From the NCBI GenBank assembly GCA_025890175.1, contig JANPYM010000001.1:3512971-3576970 (forward strand): a stretch of DNA of 64,000 bases, written 5' to 3'. Shown one piece after another: positions 11,796-24,659 of this stretch. The notes beneath the pieces are model-generated. The model made no database searches and was not told the origin of the DNA. It saw nothing but the letters and a program-made list of their open reading frames with translations. This DNA comes from Ciborinia camelliae (taxonomy: Eukaryota > Ascomycota > Leotiomycetes > Helotiales > Sclerotiniaceae). The position numbers and the translations under genes were made by a program. How positions within the stretch are numbered: position 1 is the stretch's first letter; each line of letters begins with the position of its first letter.

Positions 11796-12374
11796 TACAT
11801 TGGGGATGATCGTTCCGGCGGAGGAAGGTGATTTTGGATTGGAGGAGATGCAAATGCTTGGGGATGTTAGAGAAATAAAAAGGGTAGGGAAATATATTTT
11901 AATCAACTATATGCCTTTCATTATCTGATCATTGAGGGCTGCCAGCAAAGATAATACAAAATCACAGAAAAATGAATGCGAGGCGTATGTCCAGATGAGC
12001 AAAATCCGCAGCTTGCTTCCATCCCGATAGAGCTCTTCCGCGCCACTTTTTAAACCGGGACAATTGTAACATACGATTGGAGACTTGGAGTGGAGGGAAA
12101 AGTGCAATGATCGAACATTTGTTGTCATTCTCAAGTGCAAGATTGGTTATATTTATATTGGCTAGTTGCAAATTCGATCTCGGTTTATTCCATCTCGTTC
12201 AATCCACTCCTTCAAATACCCAGTCAGAGAAAAGCAAATCGGGAATCTTTTTATGCACATGGAAAGCATTAAGCTTGTGGTATGACGATCCGCAAAATAT
12301 CTCTAAGTACAGGTGGATTGGTTATGGTTTTCTTGGCAGATGAGGGGCAGGTTTAGCAAACTTGGTGGTTGAAA

Positions 12375-12938
12375 TTAGTGGAGAGAGTTGAGTCTGAGAA
12401 ATGGTTTAGATCGAGGGTGGTAGCACGGGCTTCCTGGTTTTCATTGATGAGCTTGTGGGTAGTTTCGTAGTAGGTGTGGTAATAAGATTGACCTTGCTTT
12501 GTGTGAGGGGGTTTTGCCAACTGTTGGAGACTCTTTGGGTGGCTGTGGGATGGATTTCATGACATTGTAGGTTTGAAATCCATCGTTCTCTTGATCGGAG
12601 TGTAAAATATAGATGCCAAGCTTGCCCTTTCAATACGCTTTGGCACAGGTAGCTGTGGTGTGATGAATTGAGGAGCCTCAATTTTTCGGTCTGAAGTACT
12701 TGCAAATTGCAGAACTTTTGAAGCACTTTCATTGTGGGACTATATATCCAAAATTGGAACCTACAATGGGGGGCATCGAGGCCTGAGAAATACTTTCAAT
12801 GTATGAGGCTTTATCCAACATTGAAAATGATGATGAGGCTTCTCAAACTATCTGTTCACCATTGACTGCGGTTTGGTCGGTGGTCAACAGGGGAGCCATA
12901 TTCAAGTTCAAAGGAGACTTGGGGCTTGAGGTGGCCAT
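12375..12938 (-). pseudogene. Possible decayed gene: frame interrupted only by TGA codons
   Basis: The frame starts at an ATG (12938) in a strong fungal start context (aaaaaATGGCC) and runs 188 codons to a TAA at 12377-12375. Inside it are five TGA stops (12845-12843, 12731-12729, 12680-12678, 12632-12630, 12443-12441) and not one internal TAA or TAG. That bias is what CGA-to-TGA or TGG-to-TGA decay of a once-open frame would give. The predicted residues are Ser/Pro/Lys-rich with no domain I recognise. It could also be non-coding DNA that lacks TAA/TAG by chance, or exons with introns I failed to resolve. It lies about 680 bp downstream of histone H3 on the same strand. Confidence 0.3.
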
Positions 12939-13619
12939 TTTTTCGTAGGGAAAGGGTACTATACTATAGTTAGTATATGAAGAGCAACTGTGTGCGGAGA
13001 AAGAGAAGAGTGTGCAAGGGGAGAAGTTGTTCAAGAGAAAGACGCGTCAATGATATAAGTGTGAAAATTTAGAACCTTGACAACCTATGAACTGCAAAGG
13101 GGTGTAAACTTTGAAAGTGGTGGATCTTGAAAAAAGATTCCAGTACCAAGCATGCGAAACAAACAAGAATATAAACCAGAAACTCGTGGGGCGGCGAAGC
13201 TTAGCAGATCATCGCTAGCTGAGTAAAAAACCTGATCCATCTTATATGTGCAATACCATTGCGTTGAGCAGTTTTAGAACATGTTGCATCGCACTTGTGA
13301 ATGGAGTTAAAAGGTCACGTAAGGCATGTCATGATTCACACAAGCATAAGTAAAAGGCGACCAAGTGTGTTTGAAAGATTGATAACTAATCGTAATTGTT
13401 ATCTGTTGTCATTAGCTCAGCGCACCCTCGCTGGCTGAATAATGTACAGCCTGTAAAAACGCAGGTTCCCCCATAAAATGAATTGAACTCCATGCCGTAA
13501 AACCCTTGTAAGATACCCCCAAAGCATTATCATCCCCCGATCCATCGCTATTGTCGACGGCCCAAAGCCGAAGCGCTTTCAAGCTGAAGACATCGAGAAG
13601 TCAAGAAAGAAACCCAAAT
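12939..13619. other. Intergenic, downstream of histone H3
   Basis: No gene is supported here. The stretch contains the histone H3 3' UTR and an ACGCGT (MCB-type) hexamer at 13042-13047, which lies about 100 bp upstream of the possible decayed gene's ATG. Confidence 0.5.
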
Positions 13620-14250
<631 letters not shown>

Positions 14251-15572
14251 TGTTGATACTTTAAATGGATAATTTGATGGAGTTGTAATGTGGTTGTTGT
14301 GGATTGATGAATTTGTTGAAAGTGGATATTGAAGATGTGGTTGTATGAGGTGGAAAGAAACAGATTGAAATGGGCGAAGGCGATTATTTGTATCCGAAAG
14401 TACGCTAGTGAGTGATCGGTTTTGGCTGTGCTTAAAAGGGACGCTAGCGTAATCTGTGGGAATTTGAAAAAAGAAGGAGCACGTTTTGTTTTGTTGTTGT
14501 TCAAAATGGCTTGAAAAGATCTTTTGTTTTTTTAAAGCGAGCTGACCAATGGGAATTTAACATTCATACTTTAGAGGGGTCCACGGGTACGAGTGGATAT
14601 TTTATTTTGAACAAGGATCATAACATCATGCAACTACCTCCAGGGCTAGCCAAGGCACACAAGTCCAATCCATCTGATTTGGGGAGGAACCTTATTAAGA
14701 TGGAAGGAACAAAACTTTGAATCATACCTGGGGAAGGAAGGAAGGAATAGGTATAGTAGGATAGTATAGCATCAAGTTGCTGGTTTGATAAACAGGACTA
14801 GTGAATTAAAGATGTTGCTGACTTACCTTATCTTTCATGTGGGAGGATAGATAGGATAGGATAGGATAGGATCATGAAATATATTGATATTGATGGATGA
14901 ATCATGAATCAAATCCTTTGTTTGTTCTACTGTTCTACAAAGCCTAGCTGTACATCTCTATCTACAGCTATAGTTTTCTATCTAATGACTCAGTCAAAGC
15001 TAAAAGCAACTGTAAATCAATAATGAATCCCGACCGGTAGGTACACCATACATGTGACTATGATTGTGATTGTAGGCCTCCACTTCACTCTTCACTTCAC
15101 TCTTCACTTCACTCTTCACTTCACTCTTCACTTCACTTTGATTTCCTCAGACCACCTGCAGATTCCCAATTCACTCACCTCCCCTGCAGCCTTGTTTCTT
15201 TCTTTCTCATTTCTTCTCTCTCTCTCTCTCTCTCTTTCATTGGGACCGTCCCTTTCTTGGTCGTACTTGCTTGCTTACTTCAACTCATGAACCAATCATA
15301 ATTTCAATTCATGCTTACTAAGATTTTGGATTTCAGCGGATCTTTTTTCGGGGTCTTGTTGATTTGACCTAATTAGTATTAGCGTCTATGAGTTTTAGCG
15401 TGGTGATGCGGAAGGGTCCTTAGTGCATCTTTTGATAAGAACCATAGAACTTCTTCCCAAATATTGTACCTTATTATTAACAAGATATTCTGTCCCGTTA
15501 CAAACAACTTCTACAACCAACAATTACCACTCCCTCAAAACAACAAATCTTCTTTAATATCCCACATTCATC
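14251..15572. promoter_or_regulatory. Shared divergent regulatory region of histones H3 and H4
   Basis: These 1322 bp separate the start codons of H3 (-) and H4 (+). They hold both 5' UTRs and presumably the shared S-phase control elements. Visible structure: a palindrome acgctagcgt at about 14443, GGAA and ATAGG runs (14726-14745, 14845-14870), five copies of a 12-bp ttcacttcactc repeat (15081-15138), and a (CT)n tract (about 15214-15235). A 69-codon frame at 14511-14720 has no recognisable content and is probably not a gene. Confidence 0.6.
15081..15138 (+). repeat. 12-bp tandem repeat and adjacent CT tract in the H3/H4 promoter region
   Basis: About five perfect units of ttcacttcactc are followed 75 bp later by a CT dinucleotide run (15214-15235). 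Pyrimidine tracts upstream of the start are common in highly expressed fungal genes, so a promoter role is possible but not shown. Confidence 0.7.
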
Positions 15573-16051
<479 letters not shown>

Positions 16052-18111
16052 ATGGTTGCATGTTTACGGTTCTTTTCTACGTCTATTATGAATTAATCTT
16101 CCTCGACTTGTTGTGTCGGAAGAGAGGTGTGTTACGGGAATGGGTCTTTGCTTTCAGGTGTTTATTGTATCATAAGGATATTGGGGTATTCCGGCATGGT
16201 TGGTCCATGAGATAATCAAAACCATCAACACACATATTTCTTGCTTGCCCACTTTTTGATCTTTGTGATTTCTCTTTTCTACCATGATTATTCTGTTTTG
16301 TTATTCCAAGACGCGTCTTTCAATGTTGTTGTTTAGTACCCAATTTGACCGACGCGGTATCCTTGGTCGGTGCCGGTGCTTATCTCATCCTCAGACCGTT
16401 CGGTGATCACATAATCATAAAAATCTATCAACCGACCAATTAGAGCCATGTGGGGGCGCCGTTTTAACGGTCCGCTCGCTTTGATTAATTCAGTTTACGT
16501 AGGTATTTTACAAATTATTATATAATTAACGTAAAATAAAGCTAAAATATAAGAACGTTAAATCTTCTAGATATTCCTCATATCACACCACACCACACAT
16601 CACATGACTTTTTTCTATTCTGGGGCTACAACTCTGCTTTACTGTTCTCCGGATTTCATGTTCATCGATGTTTTCCTTGGTGAAAGCTGATGTTCTTCGA
16701 CTTTGATAATTATGTCTGGTACTTTCACTTGATTTTGCTCTGCAAATCTCTTCGTAAGGTTCTCTGGCTGCCACTGGAATCGTTCCTCATGACTGTATGT
16801 TTGTCATTGCGGTCTTATGATAATTATTCCGACTCGATACCATCGTTATTTTTTATTTAAACATTGACACCGCATCGCCTGCCATGCCTTATAGTCATCC
16901 TTCTTCCGATTGAAATACCTAACCTGTACATGCGATTTGTCTCACTCTAAAGCACTCTAAAGAGTTTACCATCAGTATGATTCAGTGGCACTACAATTTT
17001 CTGGCGATAGATATGATGTTCAGTGACGGCCATGACTTCTCGGGCTAGTTAGTGGTTTATTAATGAGGTAGACAATGATCCAGGTATATATGAAGGGTGT
17101 AGACCGTTGAATCCACCGAGATGCGTACTGTAAACCTTCTTCTTGGTAGTGTTGATGCAGGTATGCACTTTACGAAGTTTGAGTACATTAGATCATAAAT
17201 AACTTCCTCTTACTACAACTTTGACGATTTGACTTCAAGTTACAATAATGCCTTACTTTGATTCCTCCAACTCAAAAACGTAATCTCTTTATATCTATTA
17301 AGACAGTATTATACTATTACGAAAACAAATATTTCATATTACCTAAGAGTGTGGTGAGTCTTTGGAGTTTAAAAAGTATTAGTATTTTTTTAACGGGAAG
17401 GATCTAATCGGAGGTCGAATTATATATACTCTGTACGTAGATAGATACTAGTGAACAATGGAATACACCAATTTCTCCCGCCCATTCAATAAAAATACGA
17501 CGATCCAGATCAAAATCTCATACAAAGAAGGTAAATATTCTCCATTCAGTTGTCTTTCTAATTGACCCCCCTTTAACTCGCTTACTCCGTTTGATACAAC
17601 AGTCGAAATTTAGAAAGATCACTTCTTGCTCTAGGCAAAAGCTAATGCTTGAGGGGTAGATAAAACCGAGAATAACTTGCCTGCTGATAGTTCCCAGCTG
17701 TTGCCAGTGTAAGGAAATCCTAATAAAATACTCATGACCGGACACATGGAAATTGGTATATTCTGAATACTAATCATTTGTTGGTGAGCCTGATGGAAGA
17801 TTGGATGGAATGAACAGCGACATGTAGGCTCATTCGTTACTTTAATTTCTACTTGCTTTCTTTCTTACTAACTAATATAACAGGCGCAATGGCATGTTAG
17901 TATAACAGCAAAATCACATTCAATCCGTTTCATCTAACATGTGATCTAATAATAGGAGAAGAAGAAAGCTTGAAGAATTAGTACATCAGGTTCTACAGTA
18001 CCCCACAACTTATATTAAGCGAAAATCATAAAAACACGCATTTTGACGTGTCTTCCATTCTACACCTATATTAATATTTTGAATAATACTTATTTAATAT
18101 ACTCCTCCATT
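16052..18111. other. Intergenic transition from gene space to the AT block
   Basis: I see no gene in these 2 kb. The first 250 bp hold the H4 3' UTR, an ACGCGT at 16311-16316 and an accgac...gtcggt inverted repeat near 16351-16374. AT content rises gradually to the right. Short frames at 16583-16774 and 17518-17745 (both minus) have no recognisable domains and are probably chance. Confidence 0.5.
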
Positions 18112-18245
18112 GTAGCATACGCTACATGCGCATGCTGTGCATGCGGCGCTTGCGCTAGCGCAAGCAGCGTACCATAAACAGTCTAGCTTGCAGATAGTAA
18201 TACTACAGCTTTTACTACATTACAATAACTGTGACTCCATCATCC
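18112..18245 (+). repeat. Palindrome-rich repeat block G, copy 1
   Basis: A 130-bp block dense in nested palindromes: gtagc-atac-gctac, gcatgctgtgcatgc, and the perfect 18-bp palindrome gcttgcgctagcgcaagc. It is followed by the shared segment acagcttttactac and aataactgtgactc. A second copy in the same orientation lies at 19105-19238. Its identity is unknown; subterminal palindromes of a DNA transposon are one possibility. Confidence 0.65.
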
Positions 18246-18359
18246 ATATAATTTTTTTAATAGAAAAATATTTTTTATATATATTTTTTATATATAAAAA
18301 AAAAAGCTTATATAATGAATTCGCAGAATCTATTTCAATCTCAAAGAACTATGTATTAT

Positions 18360-18512
18360 TGTTGAAGATCATATTCACTATAGTGACCGAGGTCTACCCC
18401 ACCTCCTAATGTAGCTTAGCCTTCTTCAGTTGTACAGTACCCTCTACCTACTTTACAGTTCCTGTACATAGCTTTAGTCCACTTATACAATACACATACT
18501 ACATGTTCAATA
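18360..18512 (+). mobile_element. Solo LTR of copia family A, flanked by 5-bp target duplication ATTAT
   Basis: This 153-bp sequence begins TGTTGAAGATCATATTCAC and ends ACATGTTCAATA (from TTCAACA). ATTAT lies directly on both sides (18355-18359 and 18513-18517). It matches the LTRs of the full-length element at 47160-51837 (minus) but keeps its C and G (for example the segment ccgaggtctaccccacctcc), so it has been little affected by RIP. No internal sequence adjoins it, so it is probably a solo LTR left by LTR-LTR recombination. Confidence 0.8.
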
Positions 18513-18540
18513 ATTATATAATATGATATTATATATAGAG

Positions 18541-19104
18541 TGTCATTTTTATCGAGGGTATTATTTTATAATCGAATTTAATTGGTAGAAAGTTATTCCC
18601 ATCTAAACGATTTAATTAGTAAAAGATTCTGAATTCAATTTATTTAATTAATCGAATAAATCGGGTCGTATGGTATAAACGGATTTCGATCAATTTTTAG
18701 AATTTCAAAATTTCAAATTTCTAGGTATTAAAATTTTAAATTGGTATATAAAAATAAACCGAAAAAATAATATATGTTTTTGTATTGTATAAATTATATA
18801 AAACTAAGCTTTGGAATTATTAATTGATAAAGTATTATAAATAAAATGTTTGATTTTTGAAATAATAATATTGTAACGTAATAATCGTTAACTTTGTCAT
18901 TGTACTAACTAATCTAAAAAGATATAATTCTAGATTAAAAATCTAAAAGTTAATATACTATATATAAATTAATGCTATTTAGCTACTAACTAGTTTCGTA
19001 ATAAATATACGAATCTATCTCACCTATTCTGCCTTACCATATCTAACCGTATTTAGCCGAATCTACTTAACAAATCTACCCTACCGATTTTATAAACCTA
19101 TTTT
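18541..19104. other. AT-rich spacer, nothing recognised
   Basis: These 560 bp lie between solo LTR A and the second palindrome block. They are AT-rich with several aatctac/ctaccgat-type runs near 19000-19085. No gene, repeat unit or terminal structure was recognised. Confidence 0.5.
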
Positions 19105-19238
19105 GTAGCATACGCTACGCGCGCATGCGGTGCATGCTGCGCTTGTGCTAGCGCAAGCAGCGTACTATAAGTAGTTTAGCTTGTAGATAATCAATACAAC
19201 AGCTTTTACTATATTACAATAACTGTGACTCTATTACT
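19105..19238 (+). repeat. Palindrome-rich repeat block G, copy 2
   Basis: This is a direct-repeat partner of 18112-18245, with the same gtagcatacgctac start and the palindrome gcttgtgctagcgcaagc (one C-to-T change relative to copy 1). It runs on into cctcgcgacgctcgatt, which resembles cctcgctacgctcgatt at about 52375, and a Ser/Leu-like gctcgctt repeat. Confidence 0.6.
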
Positions 19239-19355
19239 ATTCCTCGCGACGCTCGATTATTTCGGCAATTTCAGCTATATCGCTTGGCTCGCTTAGCTCG
19301 CTTATTTAAGCTGGCTCGATTAATTTTTTCATTAAAATAGCATTGCTTATATAAG

Positions 19356-19554
19356 TGTTGAAGATCATATCATTGTACTATATTTATTATAATTGTTGAA
19401 GATTATATCACTGTACTGCATTCACTATAATAGGACCCTGGTCTACCACACTTACTAGTATAGCTTAGCTTCCTTTCCATTCTACAGTACCTACTCTACA
19501 GTTCCTGTACATAGGTTTAGTCTACATACAACAATACACACTACACGTTCAACA
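19356..19554 (+). mobile_element. LTR of copia family A (with a duplicated first 38 bp)
   Basis: The LTR runs from TGTTGAAG at 19394 to TTCAACA at 19554 (161 bp), in the same orientation as the solo LTR at 18360. Its first 38 bp are tandemly duplicated at 19356-19393. No matching 5-bp target duplication is visible. It is moderately mutated and sits 27 bp from an LTR in the opposite orientation (19582). Confidence 0.7.
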
Positions 19555-19581
19555 GTTTTATATAATAAAATTGAATATTAT

Positions 19582-21480
19582 TATTGAACGTGTAATATGT
19601 TGTATTGTGTGTAGACTAAAACTATGTACAGGAACTGTAAAGTAAATAGAGTAGGTATTGTAGAAAAAAGCTAAGCTACTTTAGGAAATGGGGTAGACCT
19701 CGGTTACCTTAATCATTTATACTATAATAAATATAATATAATGATATAATTTTTAATATCTTTTTTATAATCAACGATTATCAAATTATATTTCAGGCTT
19801 TGTTAATTTTTATAACAGTTTATAATTATAATATTTATTCTTTAATAAAATTTAATTATTCCATATTATATAATATAATTATATTACAATATAAAAATAC
19901 CCGAATCCCCTCCAAATGTAATTTCTTTTTTATATATTTAAGTTTATCCCAATATAATAAATAAAAAAACTAATCGGAATTAATTGTTTAATCAAAATAT
20001 TTACAATCTAATTAATATTAATTATTTAAAACATTTTAAATTTATTTTTATTTATTATATTATTTTCATATAATATTATTTAATACTTATATATTTGGCT
20101 TTATTATAAATTTTTTTTTTAATTTAATTAATATTATTTTTATTATTTATAAATAATATTATTTTTATATATTTTTTTAAATTTATAATTAGTTTTTCTA
20201 TTTATATAAGTTTTTTAATATTTTTGTTTATAACAATTATTTTTGTTTTTATAATATTTTGAAAAATAAATTTTTATTTAATTAATAATTAAATAATTAT
20301 TTTTTTATAATATATAATAATAATTTCTTATATAAACTTTTAATATTACTTCAAATTTTATATTAAATTAATATAAACTATATATTCCAAAAAGAATTAC
20401 TATAAATAATTAAAATATAAAATTTCAAAAAAAAAGATTTTTATAATATACTAAAATAAATATTTTATAAATATAAAATATTATATTTTGAATAATTATA
20501 TTATCTTTATAAATTATTTTACAACAAAAAAAATATTTAATTAAATTATATTTAACAAATAAATATAAAAATCTATTATTTGGAAATAAAGATTTTTTTT
20601 ATTATTAAAAAATAAATTATCAAAATTAATTTTATAAATTATTATTTTAAAAAATAAAAAAGTTTTTTTAATATTAAAAAAATTAATTTCGAAATTTTTT
20701 AATATTTTTTTAATATAAATCGAATTATAAATTTTTAAAATATAATATTTTTTATTCCTTTTAATTCAAATTTTGAAAAATATTTAAATTAATTTAAAAT
20801 CTTTATATTTTTATTTAATATTAATTTTTTTTTAATAAAAACAATATTTATATATTTATTAATTAATAATAAATTATTAATATATAATGAAAAAAATATT
20901 TTTTTTTAATAAAAAAATTCAAATTTATAAATATTAAAATTAATTTAATATTTTTCAAAAAATCTTAAATAACAAATTATTGTATTTAAAATACTTATTT
21001 TAATTTATAAAAAGATTTTTTCAATTTAAAACAAACATTTAAATTTTTTTTTAATACTTTTATAATTTCTAAAAAAACCTCTTCAAAAAATCAAAATATT
21101 TTTATTAAAATCTTAATATTAATTAATTTATTATTTAAAAATATTATATTAACATTTATATTATTGATTTTAAAATTTTTAACAATAATCTTTACAAATA
21201 TAATTCGTAATATAAAATATTTATTAATTTCTATAAATATTTTTTTAAAATTAATATTTTTTTATTAAAAATAATTTTTTATTAAAAATAATTTTTAATT
21301 AAAAATTGTATCTTTTTTTTAATAATTTATTTGAATTAATTTAATTTGTTTTTCAAAATTTATTTGAAAATTATAAATTTTTTTTTTTTAAAATTATTTA
21401 AAATATTTTAAAAATATTTATATTTAAAAATAATTTTATATTATATTAAAAATTTGGTTAATTATATTTTATTATTAAAA
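19582..21480 (-). mobile_element. Truncated copia family A element, minus strand (3' LTR plus about 1.7 kb)
   Basis: The 3' LTR is at 19582-19758 (177 bp), opening tattgaacgtgtaatatg on the plus strand. It is followed, after a pyrimidine run that is the complement of a polypurine tract (tctttttta), by family A internal sequence read backwards. The internal part can be followed to about 21390-21480, where it meets a plus-strand copy of the same family, forming a large inverted repeat. It is heavily RIP-mutated, with no intact frame. Confidence 0.65.
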
Positions 21481-24400
21481 AGTTAAGAAGCTTATATATT
21501 CTTTAATAATTTATTTTAGTTGTATATAATAAAAATATAAATTTAAATAAAATATTTATAAAATTTGTTTATAAATATTTTAAATATTTGAATTATAATT
21601 AATTAAACCGATTTAAAAAATATATAATTAATTTTAAGTTTAATAATAAAATTAAAACAAAGGGATAAAAAGTTTATAAGTTTTGTTTTTACAAAATAAA
21701 TAAAAAATATTTTAATAAATATATAATTATTTATATATTTATTAAATTTTGCTAAATTTATTATAATTTTTTTGGGATATAATTAATTTTTTTAATTAAA
21801 AATTAATATTTTATTATTATTATTAATAATATAATTTAAGTTAATTAAATTTAATATATTCTAAATAAAAAAATTATAATTATAATTTTAATATTATTAA
21901 AATTACTTTAAATAATTAAAAAAAAATTTAATTTGAAAATTATAATTATATAAATTAATAATAAAAAAAAGAAATTTGATATTTATTTTTAAAAAAAATT
22001 TAAAAAAATTAATTAATAATTCGAATTTTTTTTTTTTTAAAAATATTTAATAAATAATATTACAAAAAGAAAAATATAAAATGTTAATACTTAATTTTAA
22101 AGTTTATTATTTTAAACTAATTTAAAAATTAATTAATAAAAAATTATTATAAAATATATTATTTAATTAATAAATCAATTTTTTATTTACACATTTTTGT
22201 TTGAAAATATTAATTTATTTTCGTTTATAATTATTTTTTTTAAAATATATTACAATAAATTATTTAACTTTTTAAGATTTCAAATTTTCGATTATAAAAT
22301 ATTTGTTTAAAATTTATAATATTTGGGGAAATTAATAAAAAAATTTTAATTGAAAATATTAAAAAAAAATTATATTTTTATAAAAATAAAAGGCTATTAT
22401 ATTTATTTATTTTTAAATTTATTTTTTAAAAAAATTATTAAAATTGTAAATATTGATTTTAATAAATATAATTTTTTGTTTTAAAAATTTTTAAATAAAA
22501 AATAATTTAATATAAATTTATAAATTTTTATATTTAATATAAATATAAAAAAAAACTTATTATTTTAAATAAAAGATTTTTTAAAAAAAAAAAAAGCAAA
22601 TAATATTATTTTTTTAATTATTTTATAAAATAAAAAATCTAATTAAAACCTAATTTTTATAAAAAAAAGTTTGAAAAAAATTTTTAATAATTAAATTATT
22701 TAATAAAACAAAACTTTAAAAATTAATATTAATAATATTAAAAAATTGATTTATATAAAAATATTAATTAAAATAATAAATTTTAAAAATATTATATAAA
22801 AAAATGTTTTAATATAAATATTTATTATTAAATTTAAATTAAAAATTTTATAAAAAAATAATATTTTCGAAACTTTTTAAACAATTTTAAAAAAAAAAAA
22901 TTAATAATTTTTAAATAAATTTTAAAAAATAAATTAAATTAATTTAAATAAATTATTAAAAAAAAAATATAATTTATAATTAAAAATTATTTTTAACGAA
23001 AAAATATTAATTTTAAAAAAATATTTATAAAAATTAACAAATATTCTATGTTATAAATTATATTAATAAAAGTTATTGTTAAAAATTTTAAAATTAATAA
23101 TATAAATATTAATATAATATTTTTAAATAATAAATTAATTAATATTAAAATTTTAATAAAAATATTTTAATTTTTCAAAAAAGTTTTTTTAAAAATTATA
23201 AAAATATTAAAAAAAAATTTAAGCGTTTATTTTAAATTAAAAAAGTTTTTTTATAAATTAAAATAAATATTTTAAGTATAATAATTTATTATTCAAAATT
23301 TTTTGAAAAATATTAAATTAATTTTAATATTTATAAATTTGAATTTTTTTATTAAAAAAAAATATTTTTTTTATTATATATTAATAATTTATTATTAATT
23401 AATAAATATATAAATATTAATTTTATTAAAAAAAGAATTAATATTAAATAAAAATATAAGGATTTTAAATTAATTCAAATATTTTTTAAAATTTAAATTA
23501 AAAAAAATAAAAAATATTATATTCTAAAAATTTATAATTTAGTTTATATTAAAAAAATATTAAAAAAATTTGAAATTTATTTTTTTAATATTAAAAAAAC
23601 TTTTTTGTTTTTCAAAATAATAATTTATAATATTAATTCAAACAATTTATTTTTTAATAATAAAAAAAATCTTTATCTTTAAATAATAAGCTTTTATATT
23701 TATTTATTTAATATAATTTAATCGAATATTTTTTTTTTAATAAAATAATTTACAAAAATAATATAATCATTTGGGACACAATATTTTATATTTACAAAGT
23801 ATTTGTTTTAATATATTATAAAAAATTTTTTTTTAAAATTCTATATTCTAATCGTTTATAATAATTTTTTTTAAAATATATAGTTTATATTAATTTGATA
23901 TAAGGTTTAGAATAATATTAAAAATTTACATAAAAAATTATTATTATATATTATAAAAAAATAATTGTTTAATTATTAATTAGGTAAAAATTTATTTTTT
24001 AAAATATTATAAAAACAAAAATAATTATTATAAATAAAAATATTAAAAAATTTGTATAAATAAAAAAATTAATTATAAACTTAAAAGAATATATAAAAAT
24101 AAAATCGTTTATTTTAATACTATTTATAGATAATAAAAATAGTGTTAATTAAATCAAAAAAAAACAAATTTTATAATAAAACTAAATATATAAACATTAA
24201 ATAACATTATATTAAAAATAATATAATAAATAAAAACAAATTTAAAATGTTTTAAATAATTAATATTAATTAAATTATAGATATTTTAACTAAACAATTA
24301 ACCCTAATTAGCTTTTTCATTTATTATATTAAAATAAGTTTAAATATAAAAAAAAAGGTAATTTAGATATTTTTATATTATAATATAATTATATTATATA

Positions 24401-24659
24401 ATACAGAATAATTGAATTTTATAAAAAAATAAATATTACGGTTATAAATTATTATAGAAATTAATAAGATCTAAAATATAATTTAATAATTATTAATTAT
24501 AAAAAAAATGTTAAAGATTAAATTTATTATAATAATCAAAATCTATCCCACCTTTTAATATAATTTAACTTTCTTTATTGTACAATACTCTTTATTTATT
24601 TTATAATTTATATAGCTTTAATCTATACACACATACTATATGTTTAATAATTATATATT
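21480..24659 (+). mobile_element. 5'-truncated copia family A element, plus strand, ending in its 3' LTR
   Basis: The 3' LTR is 24509-24659, directly preceded by an A-rich polypurine tract (aaaaaaaa). The RNase H C-terminus is still readable at 24277-24300 as I-D-I-L-T-K-Q-L, matching the (A)DILTKxL signature at the end of Ty1/copia polyproteins. This classifies family A as copia-type. The internal region matches 47316-50390 (reverse strand). The 5' part, including the 5' LTR, is missing. All frames are closed by RIP. Confidence 0.7.

Larger units (their letters stand above)
10871..12374. other. Intergenic region upstream of RAD3, with simple repeats and a dispersed repeat copy
   Basis: No protein gene that I can support is present; the short frames here lack recognisable domains, and several overlap on opposite strands. 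It holds a 9-bp minisatellite (GGTGGTAGA, about 4 units, 10931-10965), an (AT)n run near 11197-11217, a dispersed repeat copy starting near 11405, and a 22-bp minisatellite at 11639-11770. The RAD3 promoter must lie in the first few hundred bases. Confidence 0.5.

Noticed and set aside
11907..12343. Small frames on both strands, 69-88 codons
   Set aside because: They overlap one another on opposite strands, have no recognisable domain, and no splice structure extends them.
14511..14720. 69-codon frame in the H3/H4 spacer
   Set aside because: It lies in the shared promoter/5' UTR region, has no domain, and its length is within chance expectation.
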